From NCBI RefSeq assembly GCF_030269685.1, contig NZ_BSTT01000014.1, positions 95,195 to 159,194 of the forward strand: 64,000 nucleotides of DNA, given 5' to 3'. Made by a program: the position numbers and the translations under genes. How positions within the stretch are numbered: the stretch's first letter is position 1; every line of letters begins with the position of its first letter. The notes under the pieces were generated by a model, which saw nothing but the letters and a program-made list of their open reading frames with translations, made no database searches and was not told the DNA's origin. Below are positions 18,959 to 27,322 of this stretch, one piece after another. Origin of the DNA: Actinomycetospora sp. NBRC 106378 (GTDB lineage: Bacteria; Actinomycetota; Actinomycetes; Mycobacteriales; Pseudonocardiaceae).

Positions 18959-19420
18959 GTGACCGAGAAGTCGCTCGAAGCGACCCGCGTCGTCGACGCC
19001 CGCCCCGACCAGGTGTTCGCCCTGCTGGCGACCCCCGACCGGCACCCCGAGCTCGATGCCTCCGGCACCGTCCGCGGGTCCCGGACCCATCAGCCGCTCA
19101 CGGGCGTCGGCGACGTCTTCGAGATGGAGATGCACGGCCGCGACATGGGCGACTACGTCGTCGACAACCACGTCGTGACCTTCGAGCCCGACGTCGAGAT
19201 CGCCTGGGCGCCCGCGACCCACGGCGGTGACCGGGGCGGCCAGGTGTGGGGATACCGGCTGGAGGCGTGCAACGGCGGCGGCAGCACGCGGGTCACCCAC
19301 GTCTACGACTGGTCCGCCGTGACCCTCGAGCGGCTGCTGCCCTACCTGCCGGTGGTCGACGAGGACGGTCTCGCCGCGACCCTGGACCGGGTGGCCGCGG
19401 CGGTGGAGAGCACGCCCTGA
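18959..19420 (+). CDS. SRPBCC/polyketide-cyclase-like protein
   Basis: A protein of 153 residues with the START-like helix-grip fold pattern: KSLEATRVVDARPDQVFALLATPDRHPELD at the start, GDVFEMEMHGRDM in the middle, STRVTHVYDW and a C-terminal helix. Such proteins bind hydrophobic ligands, but the ligand is unknown. The GTG at 18959 is the start. The upstream open frame only reads through palindrome A. GGGAGG lies 12 bases before it, which is rather far. It is followed by a strong bidirectional terminator. Confidence 0.78.
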   Translation: MTEKSLEATRVVDARPDQVFALLATPDRHPELDASGTVRGSRTHQPLTGVGDVFEMEMHGRDMGDYVVDNHVVTFEPDVEIAWAPATHGGDRGGQVWGYRLEACNGGGSTRVTHVYDWSAVTLERLLPYLPVVDEDGLAATLDRVAAAVESTP

Positions 19421-19438
19421 CGCTCGTCCCGCTGTGCG

Positions 19439-19483
19439 CGAAGGGCACCGTCGGTCGAGTAGATCGACCGACGGTGCCCTTCG
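19439..19483. terminator. Perfect 20-base-pair bidirectional terminator (family G)
   Basis: CGAAGGGCACCGTCGGTCGA (19439-19458) is exactly complementary to 19464-19483 around GTAGA. It lies between two convergent genes. The outer CGAAGGG/CCCTTCG ends match the hairpin at 8215-8257. Confidence 0.88.
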
Positions 19484-19498
19484 CTCGGTCAGGGTGGG

Positions 19499-20296
19499 TC
19501 ACCAGGCGACGGCACCGCCGTCGACCAGCAGGTTCGCCCCCGTGACGTAGGAGGCCGCCCCGCCGAGCAGGAACACGACCGGCCCGACGAGCTCCTCGGT
19601 CTCGGCCATGCGCCCGAGCGGGATGTCCTTCGTGTACGCCTGCACGTGCGGCCACACGTCGGGGTGCTTCGCCATCGGCGTCGCCGTGTAGCCGGGGCTG
19701 ACGGCGTTCACCCGCACCCCGCGGTCGGCCCACTCCAGCGCGAGCGACGTCGTCAGGTGCAGCACGCCCGCCTTCGCGGAGTTGTAGTGCACCTGGGACA
19801 GGCCGCGGTTGGCGATCGAGGCCGAGATCGACCCGATGTTGACGATGCTCCCGCCGCCGTGCGCGAGCATCGCCGCGCCCTCGGCCTGGCAGCACGTGAA
19901 GACGCCGGTGAGGTTGACGTCGATCAGCCGCTGCCACTGGGCGCGTGGCATCTCCTCGGCCGGGGCGTTGTCGTGCACCCCCGCGCAGTTGACGGCGTGA
20001 CGGAGCGGGCCCAGCTCGTCCTCGGTACGTCGGACGGCGGTGGCCATCGCGTCGGCGTCGGCGACGTCGGCCTCGATCGCCAGGGCGCGGCGCCCGAGAC
20101 CCTCGATGGCGGCCACGGTCTCCTTGAGGCCGTCGGCGGAGACGTCCAGGCACGCCACGTCGGCGCCGAACTCGGCGAGACCGAGGGCCACGCGGGCCCC
20201 GATCCCGCCGGCGGCTCCGGTCACCAGCGCGACGGGGGCACCGTCGACGTCCAGTCGGAACGACGGGGCGGGACCCGCCGGGAAGGGAGCCGTCAC
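19499..20296 (-). CDS. SDR-family oxidoreductase
   Basis: A 265-residue classical SDR with TGAAGGIG (about residue 26), NCAG (variant of NNAG) and the catalytic SIS...Y-x3-K group in GSISASIANRGLSQVHYNSAKAG. The end, AASYVTGANLLVDGGAVAW, is canonical. The start GTG 20296 overlaps the stop of the LLM monooxygenase gene by four bases (GTGA), so the two are translationally coupled. In limonene-type pathways an SDR (carveol dehydrogenase) oxidises the product of a monooxygenase. That role is plausible here but unproven. Confidence 0.88.
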   Translation of the reverse strand: MTAPFPAGPAPSFRLDVDGAPVALVTGAAGGIGARVALGLAEFGADVACLDVSADGLKETVAAIEGLGRRALAIEADVADADAMATAVRRTEDELGPLRHAVNCAGVHDNAPAEEMPRAQWQRLIDVNLTGVFTCCQAEGAAMLAHGGGSIVNIGSISASIANRGLSQVHYNSAKAGVLHLTTSLALEWADRGVRVNAVSPGYTATPMAKHPDVWPHVQAYTKDIPLGRMAETEELVGPVVFLLGGAASYVTGANLLVDGGAVAW

Positions 20297-21480
20297 GCCT
20301 GCGACACCTGACGCGACTCGCGCTCGGCGGCGTGCTTCGCGGTGAAGGCGTTGATCGCGTCCCACTGCTTCGCGGCCAGCGGGTCGCGCACGCTGCGGGT
20401 CCAGGCCTCGTTCGCGAGCAGGCGACGGTCGGTCTTCTTGAACTTCGGGATCACGTGGTTCGCGAACAGGTGGTAGTGGTGCAGCGTCGCCTCCCACGGC
20501 GCCCAGTTGTGGGCGAACATCAGGTAGGCGCCGAACCCGCCCTTGGACTGCTCCTCGAGACGCTCGATCTGGTTGACGGCGTCGTCGACGGTGCCGATGA
20601 CGCCCATACCCGACTCGATGACGAACTCGATGCGCTCCTTGGTGTTCTCACCCTGGACGCCGAGCTGTGGCGCGGCCGCGGTGTGCTGCAGGTAGTCGAA
20701 CCACTCGTTGATGCCGTACTCGACGTCCTTGATCGCCTGGTCCTTGGTGTCGGCGATGTGCATCGGGCCGACGAGGCGCCAGCCCTCGCGGCTGGGCTCG
20801 GTGCCGTGCTCGTTCGCCATCTCCTGGACGACGTCCCAGTGCATCGCCAGGGCGTCGAACCCGGCGGCGCTCATCGTCGCGCCGATCGAGATCATGCCGA
20901 GGCCGTGCTTGCCCACCAGGCGCGGTCCGGACGGCGAGACGATCGCGGCGGTGGCGACCTCCGGGTGCGGCCAGGAGTAGGCGTCCATCTGCAGGCGCGC
21001 GTCGACCAGCTTGTAGCGACCGGTGTCGATCGAGATCGGCTCGTCGCTGGTCAGCAGGTGCATGAGGACGTCGACGTCCTGCTCGAGCGCGGCGCGCGCG
21101 TCGGCCGGGTCGAGGCCGAACATGCCGGCGTCGGTGGCGAGGGCGCCGGGGCCGACACCGAGGATCGTGCGGCCACGGGTGAGGTGGTCGAGCAGGATCA
21201 GGCGGTCCGCGATGTGGAACGGGTTGTGGTACGGCAGCGACATGACGCCGGTGCCGAGCTTGATGTGCTTGGTCACCTGGGCGACGTGGGCGATGAACAG
21301 CATCGGGTCGCCGATGAGTTCGACGCCGCACGAGTGGTGCTCGCCGAACCAGGCCTCGTCGAAGCCCATCTCGTCGAGGCGCTGCACGAGCTCGACGTCG
21401 CGCTGCAGCGAGTAGGTCGGGTTCTGGCCCACCGGCACGTGGTGCGGGGGCAGGAAGATGCCGAAGCGCATACGGGACAC
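20293..21480 (-). CDS. LLM-class flavin-dependent monooxygenase, limonene-1,2-monooxygenase-like
   Basis: A luciferase-fold protein of 395 residues. It has FGIFLPPHHVPVGQNPTYSLQRD at the start, GEHHSCGVELIGDP (about residue 47), LGTGVMSLPYHNPFHIADR and TRGRTILGVGPGALATD. These match the layout of LimB, which uses FMNH2 and oxygen to oxidise monoterpenes. A partner flavin reductase is not visible nearby. The GTG at 21480 has GGAG upstream. A TCAAC-N6-GTTGA operator lies 59-74 bases before the start, tying it to the catabolic regulon at 26-31 kb. It is the first gene of a two-gene operon with the downstream SDR. Confidence 0.85.
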   Translation of the reverse strand: MSRMRFGIFLPPHHVPVGQNPTYSLQRDVELVQRLDEMGFDEAWFGEHHSCGVELIGDPMLFIAHVAQVTKHIKLGTGVMSLPYHNPFHIADRLILLDHLTRGRTILGVGPGALATDAGMFGLDPADARAALEQDVDVLMHLLTSDEPISIDTGRYKLVDARLQMDAYSWPHPEVATAAIVSPSGPRLVGKHGLGMISIGATMSAAGFDALAMHWDVVQEMANEHGTEPSREGWRLVGPMHIADTKDQAIKDVEYGINEWFDYLQHTAAAPQLGVQGENTKERIEFVIESGMGVIGTVDDAVNQIERLEEQSKGGFGAYLMFAHNWAPWEATLHHYHLFANHVIPKFKKTDRRLLANEAWTRSVRDPLAAKQWDAINAFTAKHAAERESRQVSQA

Positions 21481-21538
21481 GAGGACTCCTCATCCAGCGC
21501 GGCGATGATCGTTTGTGTGACGCCGTTCACGTCACGTT

Positions 21539-21554
21539 TCAACGTACCTGTTGA
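21539..21554. promoter_or_regulatory. Regulon operator copy 1 (TCAAC-N6-GTTGA)
   Basis: TCAAC (21539-21543), spacer GTACCT, GTTGA (21550-21554). It lies upstream of the LLM monooxygenase gene. The same palindrome is at 26209, 28121 and 30864. Confidence 0.7.
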
Positions 21555-21580
21555 CTACCACAGCGGGAAGAGCTGAGGCG

Positions 21581-22069
21581 CTAGTCGTCGCTCGGACCGG
21601 GCGCACCCGTCGACGTCGGCGGACCGGCGACGACGCCGGCCTCCCGCAGCCGTCGGACCTCGGCGGGGTCGACCCCGATCTCGTGCAGCAGGACGTCGGA
21701 ATCCGCCCCGATCAGGGGCGGACCTGCGGCGGGAGCGAGAGGGGCGTCGCCGAACACGACCGGCGTCGCGACCGAGCGGACCGGTTCCCCGTCGGTCGGT
21801 CCGCCGGGGACGTCGACGAAGACGCCGGCCGCTCGGGCCTGAGGGTCGTCGATGAGATCAGCAGCGGTGTTGACCGGCGTCCACCACACGTCGTGCTCGG
21901 CGAAGATCGTCGCCCACTCGGCCCGGGTCCGGCGCGCGAAGGCCTCGTCGAGCACGGCGACCAGGTCGGCGCCGGCCTTGCGGCGGCCACGGGCGGTGGC
22001 GAAGCGTTCGTCGTCGAGCCGCGGATCGTCGGCGGCCGCCTTGATCCCGGGCCAGTGCCGGTCGGCCTC
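21581..22069 (-). pseudogene. CoA-transferase family III, C-terminal fragment
   Basis: About 160 codons encode the end of a CaiB/BaiF-type CoA transferase: HWPGIKAAADDPRLDDERFATARGRR, then RTRAEWATIFAEHDVWWTPVNTAADLIDDPQARAAGVF and SVATPVVFGDAPL. Full members have about 390-400 residues, so the N-terminal 60% with the catalytic aspartate is missing. Upstream of about 22069 the frame continues but the sequence is instead antisense to an MFS transporter fragment. This is a decayed gene at a rearrangement junction. It lies between the BVMO/FadD operon and the LLM operon, where a CoA transferase would make metabolic sense. Confidence 0.82.
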
Positions 22070-22076
22070 CGCGGGA

Positions 22077-22937
22077 GTGCTGGCCCTGCCCGCCTTCCCC
22101 GTCGTCCGGCAGTCGCTCGGGGTGGTCGTCCCCGAGGCCCGACGTCGCCCCGCGTTCGCGCTGGACGCGATGGCGTCGGAGGTGTCCTTCATCGTGGGGC
22201 CCGCCGTCGGGACCGTCGCGGTGCTGGCCCTGCCGTCGACGACGGCCCTGTGGTCGGTCGGTGCGGCATTCGTCGTGGCCACTGCGGCGCTGTGGTGGCT
22301 CGACCCGGCGGTCCGCTCCGAGCCGGGGCGGACGGACCCGCCCTCGATGCGCCACTGGCTCGGGGCGCCGATGGTCACGGCGCTCGCCGCGGCGGTCGCC
22401 GCCGTGCTGGTCCTGTCGGCGACCGAGCTCGCCGCGGTCGCGGCCCTCACCGCGCGCGGAGAGACCGGATGGTGGGCCCTCGCGAACACCGTGTGGTGCC
22501 TCGCGTCGCTGGCCTGTGGCCTCGTCTACGGCGTCGCCGCGCGCCCGCCGTCGCTCCCGGTCCTGCTCGCCGGCCTCGCGCTGGGCACGGTCCCGGTCGC
22601 GTTCGGCGGGCCCTGGTGGCTGGTCGCCCTGCTGCTCGTGCCCGCCGGCGCGTTCTGCGCCCCGGCCCTGTCCTCGTCCGCCGAGGCGGTCGGGCGGCTC
22701 GCGCCGGACGGCGCCCGCGGCGTCGCGACCGGGTTGCACGGCTCGGCCATCATGCTCGGGGCCGCGCTCGCCCAGCCCCTCACCGGCGTGCTGATCGACC
22801 GGGTGTCCCCGACGGTGGCGCTGCTGGCGGCCGTCGGGATCTGCCTGGTCGTCGCCACGGGCGCGGGGGTGGCCCTCAGAGGAGAGATACCGCCCGCTCG
22901 GCCAGCAGGAACTTCCGCGCCCGACCCGATGGCGTGA
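22077..22937 (+). pseudogene. MFS transporter, C-terminal fragment
   Basis: About 286 codons from GTG 22077 encode the later part of an MFS permease: LPAFPVVRQSLG, the RRPAFALDAMASEVSFIVGPAVG signature near helix 5, then six to eight hydrophobic helices. About the first 100 residues (helices 1-3) are missing, and the frame joins an antisense CoA-transferase fragment at about 22070. No promoter or ribosome site is evident. The 3' end overlaps the convergent FadD gene by 62 bases. It is most likely non-functional, although the remaining frame is intact, which suggests a recent event. Confidence 0.78.
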
Positions 22938-24564
22938 GCGGGACGTCGGCCACCGCGATCTCCGCCACGTGGCGTGGCACCTTGAATCGCGCGAGGTGCT
23001 CGGTGCACCACGCCACGAGTACCTCGGCGTCGACCGCGTGCCCCTCGCGCGGGACGATCCAGGCCCACCCGACCTCACCCCGACGGTCGTCGGGAACGGG
23101 GACGACGAACGCCTGGTGCACGCTCGGGTGCCGGGCGAGGACCGTCTCCACGTCGCCGGGCACCACCTGCTCGCCGCCACAGCGGTAGCTGTCCTTGGTG
23201 CGCCCGACGAGGTGCAGGTACTCGTCGGCGTCGAGGACACCGAGGTCCCCCGTGCGCAGCCACCCTTCCGCGGTGAACGCCGCCGCCGTGGCTTCTGGGT
23301 TGCGGTAGTAACCCGCTGTCACGCCGGGTCCGCGACAGACGAGCTCGCCGATCGAGCCGTTGGGCAGGTCCTCCCCGGTCGCGGTGTCGATCACCTTGTA
23401 CTCGACCAGCCGCCCGTCCAGCGCCGGGTCGCCGGCCACGCCCGCCCGCTTCATCCGGCCGTTCGTGGTCATCCGTCGCTCGGGCGGGTCCTCGGGCCAC
23501 GTGCACGTGGTGGACGCCGTCGTCTCGCTCATCCCGTAGCCCGTGACGACCTCGCCGGGGGAGAGGACCTCGTCGATCTCCGGCCAGATGCCGTGCGGGG
23601 AGACCCCTCCCGAGGAGTAGAGGTGCGTGAGCGACGACAGGTCGCGCGGCGCCGCCCGCTGGACCCGGATGAGTTCCGCGGTCATCGTCGGGATGAGCAG
23701 GGCGTCGTCGGCGCGCTCGGCCTCGATCGCGTCGAGGATCGCCGCCGGGTCGAACGTCCGCCGCATGACCATGCAGCCGCCGACGAAGGGCACCGTCAGC
23801 AGGCCCTCGACGTAGCCGTAGACGTGGAAGAGCGGCAGCGAGAACACGACGCGGTGCGCGTCGGTGTACGCGCGGCCCCACGTCGACCCGTACGCCGTAC
23901 GGAGCAGCATGTCGTGGGTGAGCTGGACCCCCTTCGGCTCGCCGGTGGTGCCGGAGGTGAACAGGATGTCGGCGACGTCGTCCGGCTCGCCGGCCGGCAC
24001 GGTGACCGGATCCGCCGTCCCCAGGCCGGCCAGCGTGGTGACGCCGGGCCGGGGGTCACCCGTCTCGTGCACGACGAGGTGGCGCAACTCGGGGGCGGCC
24101 GGCGCGGCCACGCCGCCGGTCCAGTCACCGAGGAGCTCGTCGAGCATCGTCAGGTAGTCGAGGTCGCGGAAGCGGTCCGTCGTGATCAGCACGCTCGCGT
24201 CGGAGCGGCGCACGATGAACCCGAGTTCGTCGCGACGGTTGGCCACGTTTATCGGCACCGTCACGGCCCCGAGCCGGGCGATCGCGTACCGGACCGCCAC
24301 GAACTCGGCGTCGTTCGCGAGGACCACGGCCACGTGGTCACCCCGCCCGACCCCGAGGTCGCGCAGGCCGCCGGCCACCCGCGCCGACCAGTCGCGCATC
24401 TGCGCATAGGTCCAGGTGCCGGCCTCGGTGACGACGAAGGGTCGGTCGGCGAACTCCTCGCACGCGGCGTCGAGGGCGCCCGCGAGGGTCCGTGGCACCC
24501 AGGTCGGGTGCCGCTTCTCGATCGCGGCCCGCCGCTCCGTCGCGGAGCGCGGGTGGACGGTCAC
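22876..24564 (-). CDS. Acyl-CoA synthetase (FadD-like, AMP-forming)
   Basis: A 562-residue member of the ANL superfamily. It has the AMP-binding P-loop DILFTSGTTGEPKGVQLTH (about residue 195), the GYGMSETTAS motif, GWLRTGDLGVLDADEYLHLVGRTKD and the C-terminal lysine in LTPSGRARKFLL. The start GTG 24564 overlaps the stop of the BVMO gene by four bases, so the pair forms an operon. It probably activates a carboxylic acid released after BVMO and ester or lactone cleavage. It differs clearly from the second synthetase at 32084. Confidence 0.9.
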   Translation of the reverse strand: MTVHPRSATERRAAIEKRHPTWVPRTLAGALDAACEEFADRPFVVTEAGTWTYAQMRDWSARVAGGLRDLGVGRGDHVAVVLANDAEFVAVRYAIARLGAVTVPINVANRRDELGFIVRRSDASVLITTDRFRDLDYLTMLDELLGDWTGGVAAPAAPELRHLVVHETGDPRPGVTTLAGLGTADPVTVPAGEPDDVADILFTSGTTGEPKGVQLTHDMLLRTAYGSTWGRAYTDAHRVVFSLPLFHVYGYVEGLLTVPFVGGCMVMRRTFDPAAILDAIEAERADDALLIPTMTAELIRVQRAAPRDLSSLTHLYSSGGVSPHGIWPEIDEVLSPGEVVTGYGMSETTASTTCTWPEDPPERRMTTNGRMKRAGVAGDPALDGRLVEYKVIDTATGEDLPNGSIGELVCRGPGVTAGYYRNPEATAAAFTAEGWLRTGDLGVLDADEYLHLVGRTKDSYRCGGEQVVPGDVETVLARHPSVHQAFVVPVPDDRRGEVGWAWIVPREGHAVDAEVLVAWCTEHLARFKVPRHVAEIAVADVPLTPSGRARKFLLAERAVSLL

Positions 24565-26177
24565 CGGGCCCCGACGAGGCTGCCGGTGAACGTGAAGCCC
24601 TCGTAGCCGTCGGCCACGACCTGCTCGAGGGTCCGCCGGTACCCGCGCACCCCACCCACGTAGGGCATGAACACGCGCGGCTTCCCGGGCACCTCGGCGC
24701 CCATGTAGTACGACGCGGCCCTCGGGTAGAGCGTGGCCGCCGCGCGCTCGTTGACGTGGTCGACCCACCGCGCCTCGGCCTGCTCCGACGCCTCGATCTC
24801 GTCCGCGCCCTGCTCGGCCGCATGGTCGAGCAGCCCGGCGATCCAGTCGACGTGCGCCTCGATCGAGAGCAGCACGTTCGACAGCAGCGACGGGCTGCCG
24901 GGGCCGGCGATGACGAAGAAGTTGGGGAACCCCGACACCCCGACGCCGAGGTAGGTCCGCGGCCCGGCGTTCCAGTGCTCGCGCAGCGTCCGCCCGCCCC
25001 GCCCGACGATCTCCGGCTTGAGCAGCGCCCCCGTCATGGCGTCGAAGCCGGTGGCGAAGACGATCGTGTCGAGCTCGATCTCCTCCGCGGTCGTCCGGAT
25101 GCCCCTCTCGGTGATCCGGTCGAGCGGTGTCTCACGCATGTCGACGAGGTCGACGTTCTCGCGGTTGAACGTCTCGAAGTAGCCCGAGTCGACCGGCGGG
25201 CGCTTCGCGCCGAAGGGGTAGCCGCGGGGCATGAGCCGCTCCGCCGTCGCCGGGTCGTCCACCTTCTCGGCGATCTTCGCCCGGATGAAGTCGGCCGCCG
25301 TGTCGTTGGCCTCCTCGTCGAGCATGAGGTCGTAGAAGGCGAGCAGGAACCCGAAGCCCGCCGTCGTCCACTGCTCCTCGTAGAGGGCACGGCGCTCCTC
25401 GGGCGACACCGCGACCGCCGACTGCTTGTTGGGCTTGAACCCCAGACCCGAGGGCGACCAGCGGGCCCGCTCGCGCCGGTCGGCGTAGGTGGCCTTGACC
25501 TCGGCGTCGCGCTCGTCGGAGAGCGGCGCGTTGTTGGCCGGGATCGAGAAGTTGGGAGTGCGCTGGAAGACGGTGAGGCGCTCGACCTGGCGGGCGAGCA
25601 CGGGGATGAGCTGCGTGCCCGAGGAGCCGGTGCCGATGACGCCGACCCGCTGCCCGGAGAGGTCGACCTCCTCATGCGGCCAGGCCCCGGTGTGCAGGAT
25701 GCGACCGCGGAAGTCCTCCTGGCCCTCCAGCTGCGGCTGCTTGGTGACCGACAGCTGGCCGGTGGCCATGACGAGGTACCGCGCGCTCCACGTGCCGGCC
25801 GAGGCGCCCTCGGTGGTGACCGTCCAGCGGTGGGCGTCCTCGTCGTACGCCGCGCGCGTCATCCGCGTCGACAGGTGCACGTCGCGGCGCAGGTCGAAGC
25901 GCTCGGCCACGTGGTCGACGTAGCGCAGGATCTCGGGCTGGGTGGCGTAGCGCTCGCTCCAGCGCCACTCCTGCTCGAGCTCCGGGGAGAAGGAGAGCGA
26001 GTAGTCGTAGCTCTCGACGTCGCACCGCGCGCCGGGGTAGCGGTTGACGTACCAGACCCCGCCGAGCCCGTCGTTGGCCTCGACCACCGCGACCTCAAGG
26101 CCGCGCTCGCGGAACGTGTGCAGGGTGCGGAGGCCGGCGAAGCCGGCGCCCACCACGAGCATGTCGACCTGGCGCAT
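24561..26177 (-). CDS. Type I Baeyer-Villiger monooxygenase (cyclic-ketone type)
   Basis: A 538-residue flavoprotein with an FAD-binding Rossmann motif GAGFAG (residues 11-15 region) and GGVWYVNRYPGARCDVES, as in cyclohexanone monooxygenases. The type I BVMO fingerprint is FRGRILHTGAWP (156-167), and the NADPH-binding motif is GTGSSG (182-187). It converts ketones to esters or lactones with NADPH and oxygen. The start ATG 26177 lies seven bases after a TAATCT -10 box, so the mRNA is probably leaderless. The -35 box overlaps the regulon operator. It is translationally coupled to fadD. The substrate may be a monoterpene or alicyclic ketone, judged by the neighbours. Confidence 0.93.
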   Translation of the reverse strand: MRQVDMLVVGAGFAGLRTLHTFRERGLEVAVVEANDGLGGVWYVNRYPGARCDVESYDYSLSFSPELEQEWRWSERYATQPEILRYVDHVAERFDLRRDVHLSTRMTRAAYDEDAHRWTVTTEGASAGTWSARYLVMATGQLSVTKQPQLEGQEDFRGRILHTGAWPHEEVDLSGQRVGVIGTGSSGTQLIPVLARQVERLTVFQRTPNFSIPANNAPLSDERDAEVKATYADRRERARWSPSGLGFKPNKQSAVAVSPEERRALYEEQWTTAGFGFLLAFYDLMLDEEANDTAADFIRAKIAEKVDDPATAERLMPRGYPFGAKRPPVDSGYFETFNRENVDLVDMRETPLDRITERGIRTTAEEIELDTIVFATGFDAMTGALLKPEIVGRGGRTLREHWNAGPRTYLGVGVSGFPNFFVIAGPGSPSLLSNVLLSIEAHVDWIAGLLDHAAEQGADEIEASEQAEARWVDHVNERAAATLYPRAASYYMGAEVPGKPRVFMPYVGGVRGYRRTLEQVVADGYEGFTFTGSLVGAR

Positions 26178-27147
26178 GGTCCCGAGATTAGGTCGCACCC
26201 CCGACGACGTCAACGTCGCTGTTGACTCGCGCGGTAGCGTCCGCGGCGTAGACTTCGAGCACCTGATCTACGAGAAGGAGGGTCGGATCGCGACCCTCAC
26301 GCTCAATCGCCCGCACCGCGGCAACGCGTTGTGCCGCGCGCTGCGCGACGAGATGGACCTCGTCCTCGACGACCTCGATTCCGACGACGACACCCGCGTG
26401 CTCGTCGTGAAGTCCAACGGCAAGAACTTCTGCACCGGGTACGACCTCACCGAGTGGGCCTATCTCTGGGGCACCGCCGAGACGCCGAGCCGGCCCGAGG
26501 ACGCCCGTCCGCACCGGCGCGCCCCGATCTTCTCCCGCCGCGAGTTCCACGAGTCGCGCGAGCGCTGGATGCGGCTCTGGCGCATCCGCCAGGCGACCGT
26601 CGGGATCGTGAAGGGCGCCTGTGTGGCGGGTGGGCTCGACCTCGCCGGCGTGCTCGACATCGTCTTCGCCGCCGAGGACGCCCGCTTCGGCCAGCCCGAG
26701 GCCCGCACCATGGGCGAGATCCACATGTTCGGGATGTGGCCGGTCCACCTCGGCATGCGCAAGACCAAGGAGTGGCTGTTCACCGGCGACGAGATGACCG
26801 GGATCGAGGCCGCCGAGCTGGGCCTCGCCAACAAGGCCGTCCCCGCCGACGAGGTCGAGGCCGTCGCGTACGCGTACGCCGAGCGCGTCGCGAACGTGCC
26901 GCTCGAGATGATCTACGCGCACAAGGAGTCGACGAACCGCTGGTGGGATGCCATGGGCATCACCGCCGCGATCGCCGCGGCCAACGACGCGGACGCCATG
27001 GCCATCGCCGGGCCGGCGATGGCCGACTTCGAGCGCATCCAGCGTGCGTCCGGGGTGCGCGCGGCCGTCGAGGACCGCGACGCCCCGTTCAAGGAGCACC
27101 GCACCTACTGGGACGCCTACCAGGCGGGTGGTTCCTCGTCTTCGTGA
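26176..27147 (+). CDS. Enoyl-CoA hydratase/isomerase family protein, start uncertain
   Basis: A crotonase-fold protein whose conserved part begins DFEHLIYEKEGRIATLTLNRPHRGNALC. It includes NGKNFCTGYDLTEWA and VKGACVAGGLDLAGVLDIVFAAEDARFGQPE, and has about 300 residues. No ATG, GTG or TTG lies between the operator and this core. The codon just before DFEHL is GTA (26248-26250), seven bases after a TAGCGT -10-like box. The nearest formal start is ATG 26176, which overlaps the divergent BVMO start codon and would put the operator inside the coding region. I give that as the outer limit. The expected role is hydration in side-chain or ring-cleavage beta-oxidation. Confidence 0.8.
   Translation: MVPRLGRTPDDVNVAVDSRGSVRGVDFEHLIYEKEGRIATLTLNRPHRGNALCRALRDEMDLVLDDLDSDDDTRVLVVKSNGKNFCTGYDLTEWAYLWGTAETPSRPEDARPHRRAPIFSRREFHESRERWMRLWRIRQATVGIVKGACVAGGLDLAGVLDIVFAAEDARFGQPEARTMGEIHMFGMWPVHLGMRKTKEWLFTGDEMTGIEAAELGLANKAVPADEVEAVAYAYAERVANVPLEMIYAHKESTNRWWDAMGITAAIAAANDADAMAIAGPAMADFERIQRASGVRAAVEDRDAPFKEHRTYWDAYQAGGSSSS
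26185..26213 (-). promoter_or_regulatory. BVMO promoter, leaderless, overlapping the operator
   Basis: On the minus strand TTGACG (26213-26208), exactly 17 bases, then TAATCT (26190-26185), then seven bases to the ATG. The -35 box is the end of the operator half-site GTTGAC, so repressor binding would block RNA polymerase directly. Confidence 0.8.
26209..26226. promoter_or_regulatory. Regulon operator copy 2 (GTCAAC-N6-GTTGAC)
   Basis: A perfect palindrome GTCAAC-GTCGCT-GTTGAC between the divergent BVMO and enoyl-CoA hydratase genes. Both directions show TTGAC at the -35 position. Confidence 0.8.
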
Positions 27148-27322
27148 CAGCAAAGCCCTGTCGGCGTGCTCCCATCGTGAGGTCCCTTCCCGACGACGGG
27201 TCGGCGCGGCTCGCCGTCGTCACCGGCGCCGAGTCGGAGAGGGGGATCGGCGTCCGGTGAGGGTCACGGAGGGCAGGTCCCGGGGCCCGCGGACCTGCCG
27301 GGCGTGCTTCTCGGGGAGGAGT
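27148..27322. repeat. Convergent intergenic gap with repeats of families H and E
   Basis: Between two enoyl-CoA hydratase genes lie a 28-base family H block (27187-27214, also at 6241-6268) and a family E copy (27257-27313, also at 3605-3756). No gene is seen. Their hairpins may terminate both transcripts. Confidence 0.65.

Noticed and set aside
21852..22076. Plus-strand frame continuing upstream of the MFS fragment
   Set aside because: Before about 22074 the frame is antisense to the CoA-transferase fragment and has no MFS-like sequence.
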